Part shown: positions 55,593-64,000 of the stretch, one piece after another
Layout of the letters: each line of letters opens with the position of its first letter
How positions within the stretch are numbered: the stretch's first letter is position 1
Source: Hymenobacter psychrotolerans DSM 18569
GTDB taxonomy: Bacteria; Bacteroidota; Bacteroidia; Cytophagales; Hymenobacteraceae
Direction of reading: 5' to 3'
DNA: 64,000 nt
Assembly (NCBI RefSeq): GCF_900142395.1
Contig: NZ_FRAS01000001.1
Location: forward strand, 310,001 to 374,000
The notes under the pieces: model-generated
Databases searched by the model: none
Seen by the model: the letters and a program-made list of their open reading frames with translations, nothing else
Told to the model about the DNA's origin: nothing
Program-made: the position numbers and the translations under genes

Positions 55593-55829
55593 ATGAAAAC
55601 GCGCTTTTTCTCTCTTGTAGCCCTGGCAGCTGTACTAACCCTAGGCAGCTGCGGCAACGCCGAACAACGCACCGATGGCACGGCCGGAACCGTGGTTACT
55701 GATATAGATTCCGCCGCCGCCGAAGGAGGCGTACAGGCAGATGCCACCGTTATCGACAACGATGCGGGCCCTACCGTCACGGCCGATGCCAACGCCGCCA
55801 CCACCGACTCGGTGACGACACAACCGTAG
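55593..55829 (+). CDS. small Ala/Asp/Thr-rich lipoprotein
   Basis: ATG 55593 (MKTRFFSLVALAAVLTLGSC) gives a lipobox LGSC. The 78-residue mature part is low complexity, rich in Ala, Asp, Thr and Gly, probably extended and disordered. It lies 40 bp behind a DUF4142 lipoprotein gene and is likely co-transcribed. No function can be told. It is comparable with the Thr-rich lipoprotein at 15053. Confidence 0.72.
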   Translation: MKTRFFSLVALAAVLTLGSCGNAEQRTDGTAGTVVTDIDSAAAEGGVQADATVIDNDAGPTVTADANAATTDSVTTQP

Positions 55830-55848
55830 CCCTGCAGCTTGGCCTGAT

Positions 55849-55889
55849 GCAACGCCCGGTTTCGGTTCTATGCCGGGGCCGGGCGTTGC
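55849..55889 (+). terminator. terminator after small lipoprotein gene
   Basis: Perfect 11-bp arms, GCAACGCCCGG and CCGGGCGTTGC (55849-55859 and 55879-55889), with a 19-base loop. No long T-run. Confidence 0.65.
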
Positions 55890-56032
55890 GCTTAGCGGCC
55901 ATCCGCCTAGCTGAACACTAGCAACCTTCTGTCAGCCAACTCGTTCAATCTGGCAACGCCGCCTCTCTTAGTAGCCGGAGCTTTGCTTTGGCCGGGCGGC
56001 GCTGGTATTGTTCCACTCCCACAACCTCTCAC

Positions 56033-56674
56033 ATGAAACGCATTTTTTTAAGCCTTGCTGCCGCCACCCTGCTCCTCACTACTGCCTGCTCTAATGAGCG
56101 CAAGGCCGATGAAATGGTAAATGGCGAGTCGGTGGCAGGTGCCGATACGATGGGCGTTGCCTCAGAGCCTTCGATGAACGGCGACACTGCAATGAACGCC
56201 GCCGGTGGCGCCGCCATGGCTGACCCCAACGGCCCGACTGCTCCGCACAAAGACGACCCCGAGTTTATGAAATCGGCCGCCCATAGCGACCAGAACGAAA
56301 TCCAGCTCAGCAAGCTGGCTCTCGACAAGGGCGTGACGGGCATGGCTAAAGAGCACGCCAACCAGATGATTACCGACCACACCAAGTCGACGGCGGAGCT
56401 CAAGCCCATTGCTCAGAAGAAGAACGTAACGCTGCCCACCGACATGGACGCCGAGCACAAAGCCATTGCGGCCGAGATGCAGAAGCTGTCGGGCGCGGAC
56501 CTGGAGAAGCGCTACATGGAGCAGATGACGCTGGACCACCAGAAAACGGCTAACACCATGGCCGCTCATAAGGCAATGACTCAGGATGCCGACCTGCAGG
56601 GCTTCATCTCGAAAACCCTGCCCGTGGTTGAAAGCCACCTGAGCATGTTCAAGCAACACTCCGGCTCGATGTAA
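56033..56674 (+). CDS. DUF4142 lipoprotein, second copy
   Basis: ATG 56033 (MKRIFLSLAAATLLLTTAC) gives a lipobox with Cys19. After a Met/Ala/Asn/Gly-rich spacer of about 55 residues comes a DUF4142 domain: EFMKSAAHSDQNEIQLSKL, KEHANQMITDHTKSTAELKP, and LPVVESHLSMFKQH. The protein has 213 residues. It differs from the copy at 54977 in spacer and His-rich positions, so the two are old paralogs or separate acquisitions. It is followed by a clear terminator. Confidence 0.86.
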   Translation: MKRIFLSLAAATLLLTTACSNERKADEMVNGESVAGADTMGVASEPSMNGDTAMNAAGGAAMADPNGPTAPHKDDPEFMKSAAHSDQNEIQLSKLALDKGVTGMAKEHANQMITDHTKSTAELKPIAQKKNVTLPTDMDAEHKAIAAEMQKLSGADLEKRYMEQMTLDHQKTANTMAAHKAMTQDADLQGFISKTLPVVESHLSMFKQHSGSM

Positions 56675-56698
56675 TTTTCAGCCAGGCCCTATTCCGGC

Positions 56699-56727
56699 AA
56701 GCCCGTTCCGCACCGCGGAGCGGGCTT
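56699..56727 (+). terminator. terminator after second DUF4142 gene
   Basis: The 13-base arms AAGCCCGTTCCGC and GCGGAGCGGGCTT pair with one mismatch around a 3-base loop, followed by GTTTTGG. Confidence 0.82.
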
Positions 56728-56778
56728 GTTTTGGTTTGACTGAGCATGCTAACGACCATGTAGGTTCCTGCTGTATTC

Positions 56779-57201
56779 CTACTTGGCCGGCGCTGCAGTC
56801 CACTCCAGCTTATACGTGTCGCAGCTTAGCGCATTGATGTTCATGCGGAACGTGCCCTTCGCCGACTTCTCTCCCACCAGTCCGTCCAGTTCGAAGCGCC
56901 ACGCCGTAGCACCGCCACCCGGCGGGTCCAGTACCACGCCACTCACCTTTCCGGCCGTAATGGGGAAGCTGTGCGTAGGTCCGGCCGTGGTGAGCTCCAG
57001 CTTGCCGGCGCAGCGCCAGTAGCCCTTAAACGTCAACTCGGAAAGCTTTTTGCCATCCGCCGACACGTCGAAGCTAATCGTGGCTCCTTTCATCCCGTTG
57101 CTGAACGTGCCGGTCCAGTGCGTGGGTTTCGGCGGGGCGGCCTTGGGTGGCGCGGTGGCAATGGCTGCTGCCAGGAGCAGAGGGAATAGCAGTAGTTTCA
57201 T
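56779..57201 (-). CDS. exported hypothetical protein
   Basis: ATG at 57199-57201 (MKLLLFPLLLAAAIATA) gives a signal peptide and 140 residues. The mature part has GTFSNGMKGATISFDVSADG and GYWRCAGKLELT, probably a small beta-sandwich with one disulfide (Cys in YWRCAGK and in ALSCDTY). No family is recognised by name. It is a single gene, convergent with the DUF4142 gene and oriented the same way as uvrA, with the uvrA terminator in front. Confidence 0.7.
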   Translation of the reverse strand: MKLLLFPLLLAAAIATAPPKAAPPKPTHWTGTFSNGMKGATISFDVSADGKKLSELTFKGYWRCAGKLELTTAGPTHSFPITAGKVSGVVLDPPGGGATAWRFELDGLVGEKSAKGTFRMNINALSCDTYKLEWTAAPAK

Positions 57202-57236
57202 GCGGAAAGAGTGAAGGGAAAGCCGCAAAATAGAAA

Positions 57237-57286
57237 AGCTTCCTTTCGAAGCCAACCCGTAGTAGGGCTGGCTCCGAAAGGAAGCT
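57237..57286 (-). terminator. terminator after uvrA
   Basis: The 12-base arms AGCTTCCTTTCG and CGAAAGGAAGCT (57237-57248 and 57275-57286) pair perfectly, with a smaller stem inside the loop. On the minus strand it is followed by TTTTCTATTTTG. It is 28 bp beyond the uvrA stop. Confidence 0.8.
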
Positions 57287-57313
57287 CTTAGCTATCCGGA
57301 AAACGGTACTTAG

Positions 57314-60300
57314 CTAGGCCGCGTCTGACCTGGCAGGCTTCTCTTCCGCGTACTTGCTGACCTTCAACTCCTCGGCCAGGAAACGGCTGGTGTGGCCTTT
57401 CCCCGACTTGGCTACCTGCTCCGGCATGCCCTGCGCTACTATGGTACCACCGCCTGCGCCGCCTTCCGGCCCGATATCAATCAGATGGTCGGCTACTTTG
57501 ATGAGGTCCAGGTTGTGCTCGATGATAAGGACGGTATTGCCCTTGTCGGCGAGCTTGTGCAGCACCACGGCCAGGTGGTTGATGTCCTCGAAATGCAGGC
57601 CGGTGGTGGGCTCGTCTAGAATATAGAACGTTTTGCCGGTGTCCTTTTTGCTGAGCTCGGTGGCCAGCTTCACGCGCTGGGCTTCGCCGCCCGAAAGCGT
57701 GGTGGCCTGCTGGCCCAGGGTGAGGTAGCCCAGGCCTACTTCGTTCAGGGTCTGAATCTTGCGCAGGATGCGGGGCTGGAACTCGAAGAACTCCACGGCC
57801 TTTTCCACGGTCATGTCGAGCACGTCGGTGATGGACTTGCCTTTGAAGCGCACTTCCAGCGTTTCGCGGTTGTAGCGGCGGCCTTTGCAGGTTTCGCAGG
57901 GCACGTGCACGTCGGGCAGGAAGTTCATTTCGATGGTGCGCATGCCGGCGCCCTCGCAGGTTTCGCAGCGCCCGCCTTTCACGTTGAACGAGAAGCGGCC
58001 CGGCCCGTAGCCCCGGATTTTGGCTTCCGGCAACGACGAAAACAGCTGCCGGATTTCGGTGAACACGCCCGTATAGGTGGCCGGGTTGGAGCGCGGCGTG
58101 CGTCCAATCGGCGACTGGTCTACCTCAATCACCTTGTCGATGAACTCCAGCCCTTCAATCTTGTCGTAGGCCAGCGGCTCGCGCTTGGCGTTGAAGAAGT
58201 GTTGATTCAGAATCGGGTAGAGCGTGTCGTGAATGAGCGAGGACTTGCCCGAACCCGACACGCCCGTAACGGCAATGAGCTTGCCCAGCGGGAATTTGGC
58301 CGTGACGTTCTTCAGGTTGTGGCCTTTCGCGCCTTTCAGTATCAGGTCGTTGCCTTCGCCGGCGCGCTTTTTCTTGCGCAGCTCAATGTGCTTCTGCCCG
58401 CTCAGGTACTGCGAGGTCAGGGAGCCCGACGAGAATATTTCGGTCGGGGTGCCTTCCGCTACAATCTGGCCGCCGTGGATGCCGGCACCGGGGCCAATGT
58501 CCAGCACGTGGTCGGCGTGCATGATCATGTCCTTGTCGTGCTCCACCACAATCACCGAGTTGCCCAGGTCGCGCAGGTGCTGCAACGCCTTAATCAGCCG
58601 CTCGTTGTCGCGCTGGTGCAGCCCGATGCTGGGCTCGTCCATGATGTAGAGCACACCTACCAGCTGCGTACCAATCTGGGTGGCCAGGCGGATGCGCTGG
58701 CTTTCGCCGCCCGAAAGCGTCCGGACGGAGCGGTGCAGGTTCAGGTAGTCGAGGCCCACTTCCAGCAAAAAGCCGATGCGCTTGCGGATTTCCTTGAGCA
58801 GCTCGCGCGCAATCAGGTTCTGGCGCTCGGAGAGCCGGTCTTCCAGCCCTTCAAACCAATCGGCCAGGTCGTTCAAATCCATCACCGACAGCTCCCCGAT
58901 GTGCCGGTCGGCGAGCTTGAAGTGCAACGACTCCTTTTTGAGCCGGTAGCCCTGGCATTCGGGGCACTCCTTGGCCTGCGTATACTGCTGAATCCACTCC
59001 CGAATGTTGTCGGACTCGGACTCCATCTGACGGCGCAAAAACGGAATGATGCCCTCGAACGGCTCCGCGTAGCTGGCCTTTTTAGAGTCAGTGTCCTCGT
59101 CTTCGGGCACGCCAAACAGCAGGCGCTCGATCAGCTCGGCGGGCAGCTTTTCCAGCGGCGTGCTCAGGCTGGCCTTGTTTTTCTTGACGATGAGGCTGAG
59201 CTGCTGGAAAATCCAGATGTCGCGGTACTCGCCCAGCGGCGCGATACCGCCCCGGCTGATGCTCAGCTTCTTATCGGGCATCACCGTTTCCTCGGTTATT
59301 TCCTGCACCTCGCCCAGGCCATTGCAGGTGGGGCAGGCACCGTAAGGCGAGTTGAAGCTGAACGTGTTCGGGGCCGGGTCGTCGTAGGCAATGCCCGTCA
59401 CGGGGTCCATGAGGAAGCGCGAGAAGAACTGCGTGTTGTCGGTCTTCTTGTCGGGGTCGAGCACGAGCATGGTGCCTTTGCCCTGCGTGAGGGCATTCTG
59501 CACCGAGCCCGAGAGGCGGAACCGGTCCTCCTCCTTCACCACGAGCCGGTCGATGACAATTTCGATGTCGTGGATTTTGTAGCGGTCCACCTGCATCTTG
59601 GGCGTGATGTCGAGCAGCTCGCCATCTACGCGCACCTTGGTGAAGCCCAGCTTGGCAATCTGCTGGAAAAGCTCCCGGTAGTGCCCTTTGCGGCCTTTCA
59701 CGACCGGGGCCAGCACCACCAGCTTTTTGGCGTCGTACTGCTTGAGAATGTAGTTGATAATCTGGTCGTCGGACTGCCGGATCATCTTTTTGCCGGTGGC
59801 GTAGCTGAAGGCCTCGGCGGTGCGGGCATAGAGCAGGCGCAGGAAGTCGTATATCTCGGTGATGGTGCCGACCGTGGAGCGGGGGTTGCGCGAGGTGGTT
59901 TTCTGCTCGATGCTGATAACCGGCGACAGGCCCTCAATCTTGTCCACGTCGGGCCGCTCCAGCCCGCCCATAAAGCTGCGGGCATAGGCCGAAAACGTTT
60001 CCATGTAGCGGCGCTGGCCCTCGGCATAAATTGTGTCGAATGCCAACGACGACTTGCCCGAGCCCGAAATACCGGTGAACACCACCAGCCGCCCGCGCGG
60101 AATCTGCACCGATACGTTCTTCAGGTTGTGCTCCCGGGCCCCGTACACCTCAATGTAGGGTGCCTCCAGATCAGCCGGGCCCAGCAGCTGCCCGCTGATG
60201 CGCGCCTGGCTTTCCAGCACAGCCTCGCTTATCTCACCGGCCCGCGGCACTGCCTGCACAGCGGCGGTGCTGTGGTGAGTAGGGCCATCGGCTACGGCAG

Positions 60301-60451
60301 CCGCCGTCGGCTGGGCGGGCTTAGAGGCTTTGGCCGCCGGAGCCTCGGCGGATTTTGGCTTTCTGGGCGAACGAGCCTTCGCAGGTGCTGCCTCGGCTTT
60401 GGGGGCAGTAGAAGAAGCGGTAACAGGAGCAGCAGTTGATTTTTTGGCCAT
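57314..60451 (-). CDS. uvrA: excinuclease ABC subunit A
   Basis: UvrA finds DNA damage and loads UvrB in nucleotide excision repair. The protein has 1045 residues from the ATG at 60449-60451 ([14 protein letters not shown]). Both ATPase halves are intact ([26 protein letters not shown]), with signatures [12 protein letters not shown] and [12 protein letters not shown]. Zinc-finger cysteines appear in [20 protein letters not shown], and CETCEGAG with CETCKGRR. Residues 1 to about 80 are an Ala/Lys/Pro-rich extension before the usual start, which makes it about 100 residues longer than most UvrA. It is a single gene. Confidence 0.96.
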   Translation of the reverse strand: MAKKSTAAPVTASSTAPKAEAAPAKARSPRKPKSAEAPAAKASKPAQPTAAAVADGPTHHSTAAVQAVPRAGEISEAVLESQARISGQLLGPADLEAPYIEVYGAREHNLKNVSVQIPRGRLVVFTGISGSGKSSLAFDTIYAEGQRRYMETFSAYARSFMGGLERPDVDKIEGLSPVISIEQKTTSRNPRSTVGTITEIYDFLRLLYARTAEAFSYATGKKMIRQSDDQIINYILKQYDAKKLVVLAPVVKGRKGHYRELFQQIAKLGFTKVRVDGELLDITPKMQVDRYKIHDIEIVIDRLVVKEEDRFRLSGSVQNALTQGKGTMLVLDPDKKTDNTQFFSRFLMDPVTGIAYDDPAPNTFSFNSPYGACPTCNGLGEVQEITEETVMPDKKLSISRGGIAPLGEYRDIWIFQQLSLIVKKNKASLSTPLEKLPAELIERLLFGVPEDEDTDSKKASYAEPFEGIIPFLRRQMESESDNIREWIQQYTQAKECPECQGYRLKKESLHFKLADRHIGELSVMDLNDLADWFEGLEDRLSERQNLIARELLKEIRKRIGFLLEVGLDYLNLHRSVRTLSGGESQRIRLATQIGTQLVGVLYIMDEPSIGLHQRDNERLIKALQHLRDLGNSVIVVEHDKDMIMHADHVLDIGPGAGIHGGQIVAEGTPTEIFSSGSLTSQYLSGQKHIELRKKKRAGEGNDLILKGAKGHNLKNVTAKFPLGKLIAVTGVSGSGKSSLIHDTLYPILNQHFFNAKREPLAYDKIEGLEFIDKVIEVDQSPIGRTPRSNPATYTGVFTEIRQLFSSLPEAKIRGYGPGRFSFNVKGGRCETCEGAGMRTIEMNFLPDVHVPCETCKGRRYNRETLEVRFKGKSITDVLDMTVEKAVEFFEFQPRILRKIQTLNEVGLGYLTLGQQATTLSGGEAQRVKLATELSKKDTGKTFYILDEPTTGLHFEDINHLAVVLHKLADKGNTVLIIEHNLDLIKVADHLIDIGPEGGAGGGTIVAQGMPEQVAKSGKGHTSRFLAEELKVSKYAEEKPARSDAA

Positions 60452-60724
60452 GCAGCAGCGAAGCGAATAAGTCTGCAAAAGTACGCAAAACGCGCCCGGA
60501 CAGCTACCCCCAATAGTTTATTTGCCAGCAGGGTTAGCCCGCCTGGCCTGGGAGTGCCACCCGGCCGCAGCGAGGCAGGTGGTCTGTAACACCGCCTTGG
60601 CCCGATTTGTCCCGCCGGAAGCGAAAGTTCTTTCTGGCCATAGGCACGTGGCTTTACTGCTCACTCGATTTGTGGTGCAGGTTTTGCAATGGTGCTGCCG
60701 GATTTCTTTATCTGCTTTACTTCC

Positions 60725-61417
60725 ATGAAAACTTTGCTCAAATCGGGGGTGGCGCTGGCGTTGGGCCTGATGCTATATGGCAGCCGCGCGCAGGCCCAGG
60801 CGCAGGTCTGGGTGAATGCTCCGTACTGGGGGCCGGTCGTGTCCCCACAGGTGCAGTACTACTACATTCCGGAAATTGACGGCTACTACGACCTGTATGC
60901 GCAGTCGTATCTGTTTTATGATCCGGGCTTTGGTGCCTGGGTTAGTTCGCCGGTGCTCCCGCGGGCGTATGCCGGCTACGACCCGCGCTTCTTCCATCCC
61001 GTGGTTATTGAGTACGTGGGCCGCCAGCCCTGGGGCTACCTGCGCGACCACCAAGCCTATTGTGGGCGCTGGGGTGTGTTGCCGGGCCGCTACTATGGCG
61101 CCAACTGGCCCGGCCGGGGCTACAGCGCCGCTCCTTACGGCAGCTATGGTCCGGCTTATTACGGCAACCGGCCCCACAACCAAGGCGGCTACGTGCGCAA
61201 CGACTACCACGACACCCGCAGCACTCCGAACTATGGTGGCCGCAACGACTACCGCAACAACCAGAATAGCTACGGCAATGGCCCGGGTACGCGCAGCAAC
61301 GGCCGCAATGAGCAGAACCTGCTTAATACTCCACGAGGGCAGCAAAGCCCAGGCAACTCGTCAAATCAGAGTGGGCAGCCGGCCCCCAACAACCGGGGCC
61401 GAGGCCGGGTGATGTAG
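60725..61417 (+). CDS. exported Tyr-rich protein, paralog 1
   Basis: ATG 60725 (MKTLLKSGVALALGLMLYG) gives a signal peptide ending AQAQA and 230 residues. The domain has QYYYIPEIDGYYDLYAQSYL and FHPVVIEYVGRQPWGYL, shared with the protein at 61607. From about residue 130 it changes to a long Gly/Asn/Arg/Tyr-rich tail that is probably disordered. It is likely a cell-envelope protein. It is divergent from uvrA, 273 bp away. No function is known to me. Confidence 0.78.
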   Translation: MKTLLKSGVALALGLMLYGSRAQAQAQVWVNAPYWGPVVSPQVQYYYIPEIDGYYDLYAQSYLFYDPGFGAWVSSPVLPRAYAGYDPRFFHPVVIEYVGRQPWGYLRDHQAYCGRWGVLPGRYYGANWPGRGYSAAPYGSYGPAYYGNRPHNQGGYVRNDYHDTRSTPNYGGRNDYRNNQNSYGNGPGTRSNGRNEQNLLNTPRGQQSPGNSSNQSGQPAPNNRGRGRVM

Positions 61418-61432
61418 GCTATAGATACACAA

Positions 61433-61463
61433 AAGGGCTTTCCACGCCTTGCGGAAAGCCCTT
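61433..61463 (+). terminator. terminator between the two paralogs
   Basis: Perfect 11-bp arms AAGGGCTTTCC and GGAAAGCCCTT (61433-61443 and 61453-61463) with a 9-base loop, then CTTCTTG. It separates the transcripts of the two paralogs. Confidence 0.78.
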
Positions 61464-61606
61464 CTTCTTGCCCGCCGGGCAGCAACTAACATAACAGGCA
61501 CAACCCACGTTAAGGACGGCATTCCGGCCACGCCGGACTCCCTAGCATCTGGCGTTGTTCTTGCCCTGCTGCTCATGTTGCTACCCGTTCACCTCATTTC
61601 TTCGTC

Positions 61607-62059
61607 ATGCAACTTCTGCCCAAACTTACCCTCTCAGGCCTGCTGGCTCTTTCGCTCACCGCGCTGACGCAGTCGGCGCAGGCCCAGGTCAACATCAATA
61701 TCACGCCGCCCAGTTGGGGCCCGGCCGTGCCAGCCGGCACCCAATACTACTACGTGCCCGAGTATGGCGGCTACTACGACCTGCGCGACCAGCGCTACAT
61801 TGTGGAGCGCAACGGCAAGTGGCAGCGGCTAAGCTCCATCAGCGGCTACACGCCATCCTCTTTCCATCCGGTGGCTATCGACTACAAAGGCAATCAGCCT
61901 TGGACACTAGTGGGCCGCCACCGAACCATGTACCCGGCCAGCCTGCCGCCCGGCCAGGTTAAGCGTCTGGAAAACGGCAAAGGTCTGCCACCCGGCCAAG
62001 CCAAGAAGGTATATGGCGGCCCGGGAAATGGCAAAGGCTATGGCAAAGGCAAACACTAA
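61607..62059 (+). CDS. exported Tyr-rich protein, paralog 2
   Basis: The 150-residue protein has a signal peptide ending SAQAQ. The mature part has TPPSWGPAVPAGTQYYYVPE, GYYDLRDQRYIVERNGKWQ, and FHPVAIDYKGNQPWTLVG, clearly homologous to the protein at 60725. The C-terminus is a short Gly/Lys/Pro-rich tail (LPPGQAKKVYGG) with no long extension. The pair is probably a tandem duplication. Location: periplasm or outer membrane by signal only. Confidence 0.78.
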   Translation: MQLLPKLTLSGLLALSLTALTQSAQAQVNINITPPSWGPAVPAGTQYYYVPEYGGYYDLRDQRYIVERNGKWQRLSSISGYTPSSFHPVAIDYKGNQPWTLVGRHRTMYPASLPPGQVKRLENGKGLPPGQAKKVYGGPGNGKGYGKGKH

Positions 62060-62081
62060 GTGTTGTACTTCTGTGTACTTC

Positions 62082-62131
62082 TTTTCAAGTAAAAACGCCG
62101 GCTCATATGAGCCGGCGTTTTTACTTGAAAA
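62082..62131. terminator. perfect 50-bp palindrome, bidirectional terminator
   Basis: The two halves (62082-62106 and 62107-62131) are exact reverse complements; the centre is CATATG. A-run and T-run lie inside the arms (GTAAAAACGCC and GGCGTTTTTAC). It stands between two convergent genes and should stop both. Confidence 0.9.
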
Positions 62132-62180
62132 ATCAGCTAAGCTGTTTGTAAGACATTCTTGTCTGGCTTATTCCGCACCA

Positions 62181-63107
62181 CTACTCGCGCACCACCCGCA
62201 GGGTTTTCTGCCACTTGTCGTTGCGGACGGTGAGGAAATAGACGCCCGCCGCCAGACTGGCCGGCAGCTGCAAGGCACGCTCTGCGCCGGGAGTAGTCTG
62301 TTGCTGGTAATGCGTGCGGCCCAGCACGTCGGTCAGCGCCACATCCAGGCGCTGATTCTGGCTGCCGGCCCCTACCAGCAGCTTCAGGTTGGCTGCGAAA
62401 GGATTAGGTGCCACCTGCACCCAGTCGGCGGGGGCCTGGGCTAAGGTAGAATTCACGATGGCCACCTGAAACTGCACGTTTGGCCGGTTCGCGGCCCACC
62501 GCACGGTCGGAATCAGGGCATTGTTCACTTGCGTAGCGTGGGTGCCGCCGGTAGCCGAAACCGCCGTATAGCGCCAGGTAATATCGGCAGAGGGAGTGCC
62601 GTTGCGGAACCAGTCCACCATCACCTCAATATTGTCGGTGCCATTCCAGGCGAAGGGCGCTGTAAAGGTGAAATCTTTCCAGCCGGTGCCGGTAGGCAGG
62701 CTCAGCGCAGTATTGCTGTAGACCTGCGTGGCACCTACCACTTCCGTGTCCCACACTACCGGGTTGGCGGAGAGGGCCGCGGCGGTGATGCGCCTGAGGT
62801 AGATGCGCAGCTGCGCATCGTTGGAAGTATACTCGCCGGCCCCGTCTTTATACCAGGCCAGCTTGGTGATAGAGCCGGCCCGGGCCCCCGCCGCCTGTAG
62901 CTCGGCAGCAGAGTAGATGGTCACGGTACGCGAGTATTTGTTGCTGGTGGTGCTGGTGCTCAACAGCGCGTTGTTAGAGCCGGCAGTTGTGCCGGTACCA
63001 ATGGTGGCGGTTACCGGAGTCTGAGCCTGCGCAAAGCCGGTGGCCAGCGCTAACGCCGCCAAGCCAAGCACAGTCCGGGAAAACAGGGAGGGTAGCAGTT
63101 TCTGCAT
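62181..63107 (-). CDS. secreted T9SS substrate
   Basis: The 308-residue protein has a signal peptide ending GFAQAQ and, in the last about 80 residues, a T9SS type A sorting domain (VQVAPNPFAANLKLLVGAG to TLRVVRE). The middle holds repeated strands with WYKDGAGEYTSNDAQLRIYL and WNGTDNIEVMVDWFRNG, typical of carbohydrate-binding or adhesion-like beta-sandwich domains. No catalytic motif is seen. It is secreted to the cell surface. It is convergent with the paralog at 61607. Confidence 0.85.
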   Translation of the reverse strand: MQKLLPSLFSRTVLGLAALALATGFAQAQTPVTATIGTGTTAGSNNALLSTSTTSNKYSRTVTIYSAAELQAAGARAGSITKLAWYKDGAGEYTSNDAQLRIYLRRITAAALSANPVVWDTEVVGATQVYSNTALSLPTGTGWKDFTFTAPFAWNGTDNIEVMVDWFRNGTPSADITWRYTAVSATGGTHATQVNNALIPTVRWAANRPNVQFQVAIVNSTLAQAPADWVQVAPNPFAANLKLLVGAGSQNQRLDVALTDVLGRTHYQQQTTPGAERALQLPASLAAGVYFLTVRNDKWQKTLRVVRE

Positions 63108-63210
63108 ACAACAGAGGATAAAGGTGATGGGTGAAGGGAAAGCAGAATATAATCACTTTCTGATGTAAGCGTTGTTATTACGACCTACCCCTCACTAATT
63201 CCTCTGTCTT

Positions 63211-63459
63211 ATGGCTACTGCCTACAAACCCATCAGCTGCAGCTTCTACGACGAACTGGAAGCCCGCGCCACCACCGGCCAGCCCTGCACCCTCACCTAC
63301 TGCACCGAGCCCGACACGCCCCCCAGCACCTACCACGGCATCATCCAGGACCTCTACATTCATGACAAAGTAGAATACCTGCGCCTACAGGATGGCTTCG
63401 AGCTGCGCTTGGATAACCTGCTGGCCGTGGACGATAAGGAGCTGCGGAATTATTGCTAG
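63211..63459 (+). CDS. Rof-like Rho-binding antiterminator family
   Basis: An 82-residue protein with the pattern of Rof (YaeO): YKPISCSFYDELE at the start, then a middle strand, and VEYLRLQDGFELRLD near the end. Rof proteins bind Rho and reduce termination. In Bacteroidota the relatives are common but untested, so activity on Rho is inference. It overlaps the stop of the convergent DUF4145 gene by 3 bp, and it is the last gene with the host base composition. Confidence 0.65.
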   Translation: MATAYKPISCSFYDELEARATTGQPCTLTYCTEPDTPPSTYHGIIQDLYIHDKVEYLRLQDGFELRLDNLLAVDDKELRNYC

Positions 63460-64000
63460 CCGTTATCTGTATTCAACGATTGAATCTTTGACTCTAAGCT
63501 TTTTATCTTTTCAGGAAGCACATAGATATATTCTATCATAGAATCTAATAGATCGAACATCAGCGTTGCAATTTCTTTATTAGCTTCTTTCTCCAAATCA
63601 AAGTGAGCCCCTAAGTTTCCTCCTGATCTAAGTGAGTGGGCTAACTCTTGTATCGGTTTAGCAAAATCTCTATGGTTAGACAACTCTTCTATTTGCTTAA
63701 ATAGATTTTTATCTCTCTTATCGTGAGGAAGCAAATCTTTAGTAATCCCTTCTAAAGCTCTACGACATGCAACTACTGCTCCATTCCACTCTCCTAAATT
63801 GTAAATATTGATAGCAGCAGTGTATGCACGTTCCAATCTTTCAGTAAGTGCCCCTGCTATTTCGTCTAACGGCTCTCTCCTATGCGATGCTGGATATATA
63901 AATAGTTCTCCTCCTTCATAATAGACATCATTAAGATTCATATTAACAAGTATAAAAGTCACCATTTCGTGACAAGCTGGGCAAGTAGAGCTTGCATGCA
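63456..64000 (-). CDS. DUF4145 domain protein, 5' end outside window
   Basis: The frame starts at ATG 63965 by the simplest reading, but it stays open upstream to the window edge and reads STCPACHEMVTF there. A CPxC pair is usual at the N-terminus of DUF4145 proteins (zinc ribbon), so the true start is beyond 64,000. The helical DUF4145 core is clear (AAINIYNLGEWNGAVVACRR, GNLGAHFDLEK). The base composition (17 and 20 G+C of 60 in two lines near the end) is far below the neighbours, suggesting transfer. DUF4145 proteins are often found near restriction and defence genes, but none is visible here. Confidence 0.85.
   Translation of the reverse strand, partial: HASSTCPACHEMVTFILVNMNLNDVYYEGGELFIYPASHRREPLDEIAGALTERLERAYTAAINIYNLGEWNGAVVACRRALEGITKDLLPHDKRDKNLFKQIEELSNHRDFAKPIQELAHSLRSGGNLGAHFDLEKEANKEIATLMFDLLDSMIEYIYVLPEKIKSLESKIQSLNTDNG

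Noticed and set aside
57905..60439. An 844-codon open frame on the plus strand
   Set aside because: It is antisense to uvrA, which has complete motifs. The translation is rich in His, Val, Gln and Gly, as expected for a shadow.

Overview
The window is chromosomal DNA of a high-G+C member of the Bacteroidota, most like Hymenobacter or a close relative in the Cytophagales. The evidence is indirect but consistent: type IX secretion (T9SS) C-terminal sorting domains on secreted proteins, a DUF4159-MoxR-DUF58-BatA-DUF4175 gene set, many small Bacteroidota-type lipoproteins (DUF4142, DUF6252-like), a CrtY-type lycopene cyclase, a few AT-rich promoter elements resembling TAnnTTTG, and strongly G/C-biased third codon positions. 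No rRNA, tRNA, CRISPR array, transposase or prophage was seen. Most of the window is ordinary core chromosome.

Layout. 1-4.2 kb: a TldD/TldE protease pair (TldD cut by the window edge) and two exported proteins. 4.4-14.6 kb: a MoxR ATPase cluster (DUF4159, MoxR, DUF58, BatA-like, DUF4175, large membrane protein), split by two unknown genes and a degenerate 21-bp tandem repeat. 14.6-17.9 kb: small lipoproteins and a sigma factor followed by a membrane-anchored trypsin-like protease. 17.9-25.4 kb: HMCES/YedK, a secreted PHP hydrolase, an M61 peptidase, a trehalase and a sensor kinase. 25.6-32.5 kb: a CPA1 antiporter, galT and galK, a broken GH43 gene and an SMP-30-like lipoprotein. 32.7-35.8 kb: an orphan LuxR-type regulator, a coiled-coil protein, an XRE regulator with a symmetrical operator, and an exported protein.

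36-43 kb is the most mosaic part: a type I restriction-modification operon (hsdR, hsdM, hsdS), then a Fic protein, then an orphan copy of the last 30-odd codons of an hsdS gene. Inverted-repeat elements lie inside and beside this island, which suggests past shuffling of the specificity gene. 43-64 kb returns to core functions: ettA, a DUF349 protein, an ABC ATPase, lycopene cyclase, a LOG-family protein, an ABC permease, queA, ispD, DUF4142 lipoproteins, uvrA, two paralogous small exported proteins, a T9SS protein and a Rof-like protein. At about 63,460 the base composition drops to about one third G+C and a DUF4145 gene runs off the end, probably the edge of an acquired segment.

Many starts were moved inward from the longest open frame to a signal peptide or a conserved N-terminus. 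No wholly new system is demonstrated. The best candidates for a second look are the sigma factor/protease pair, the hsd-fic locus with its hsdS relic, the 21-bp repeat, and the two multi-half-site operators.
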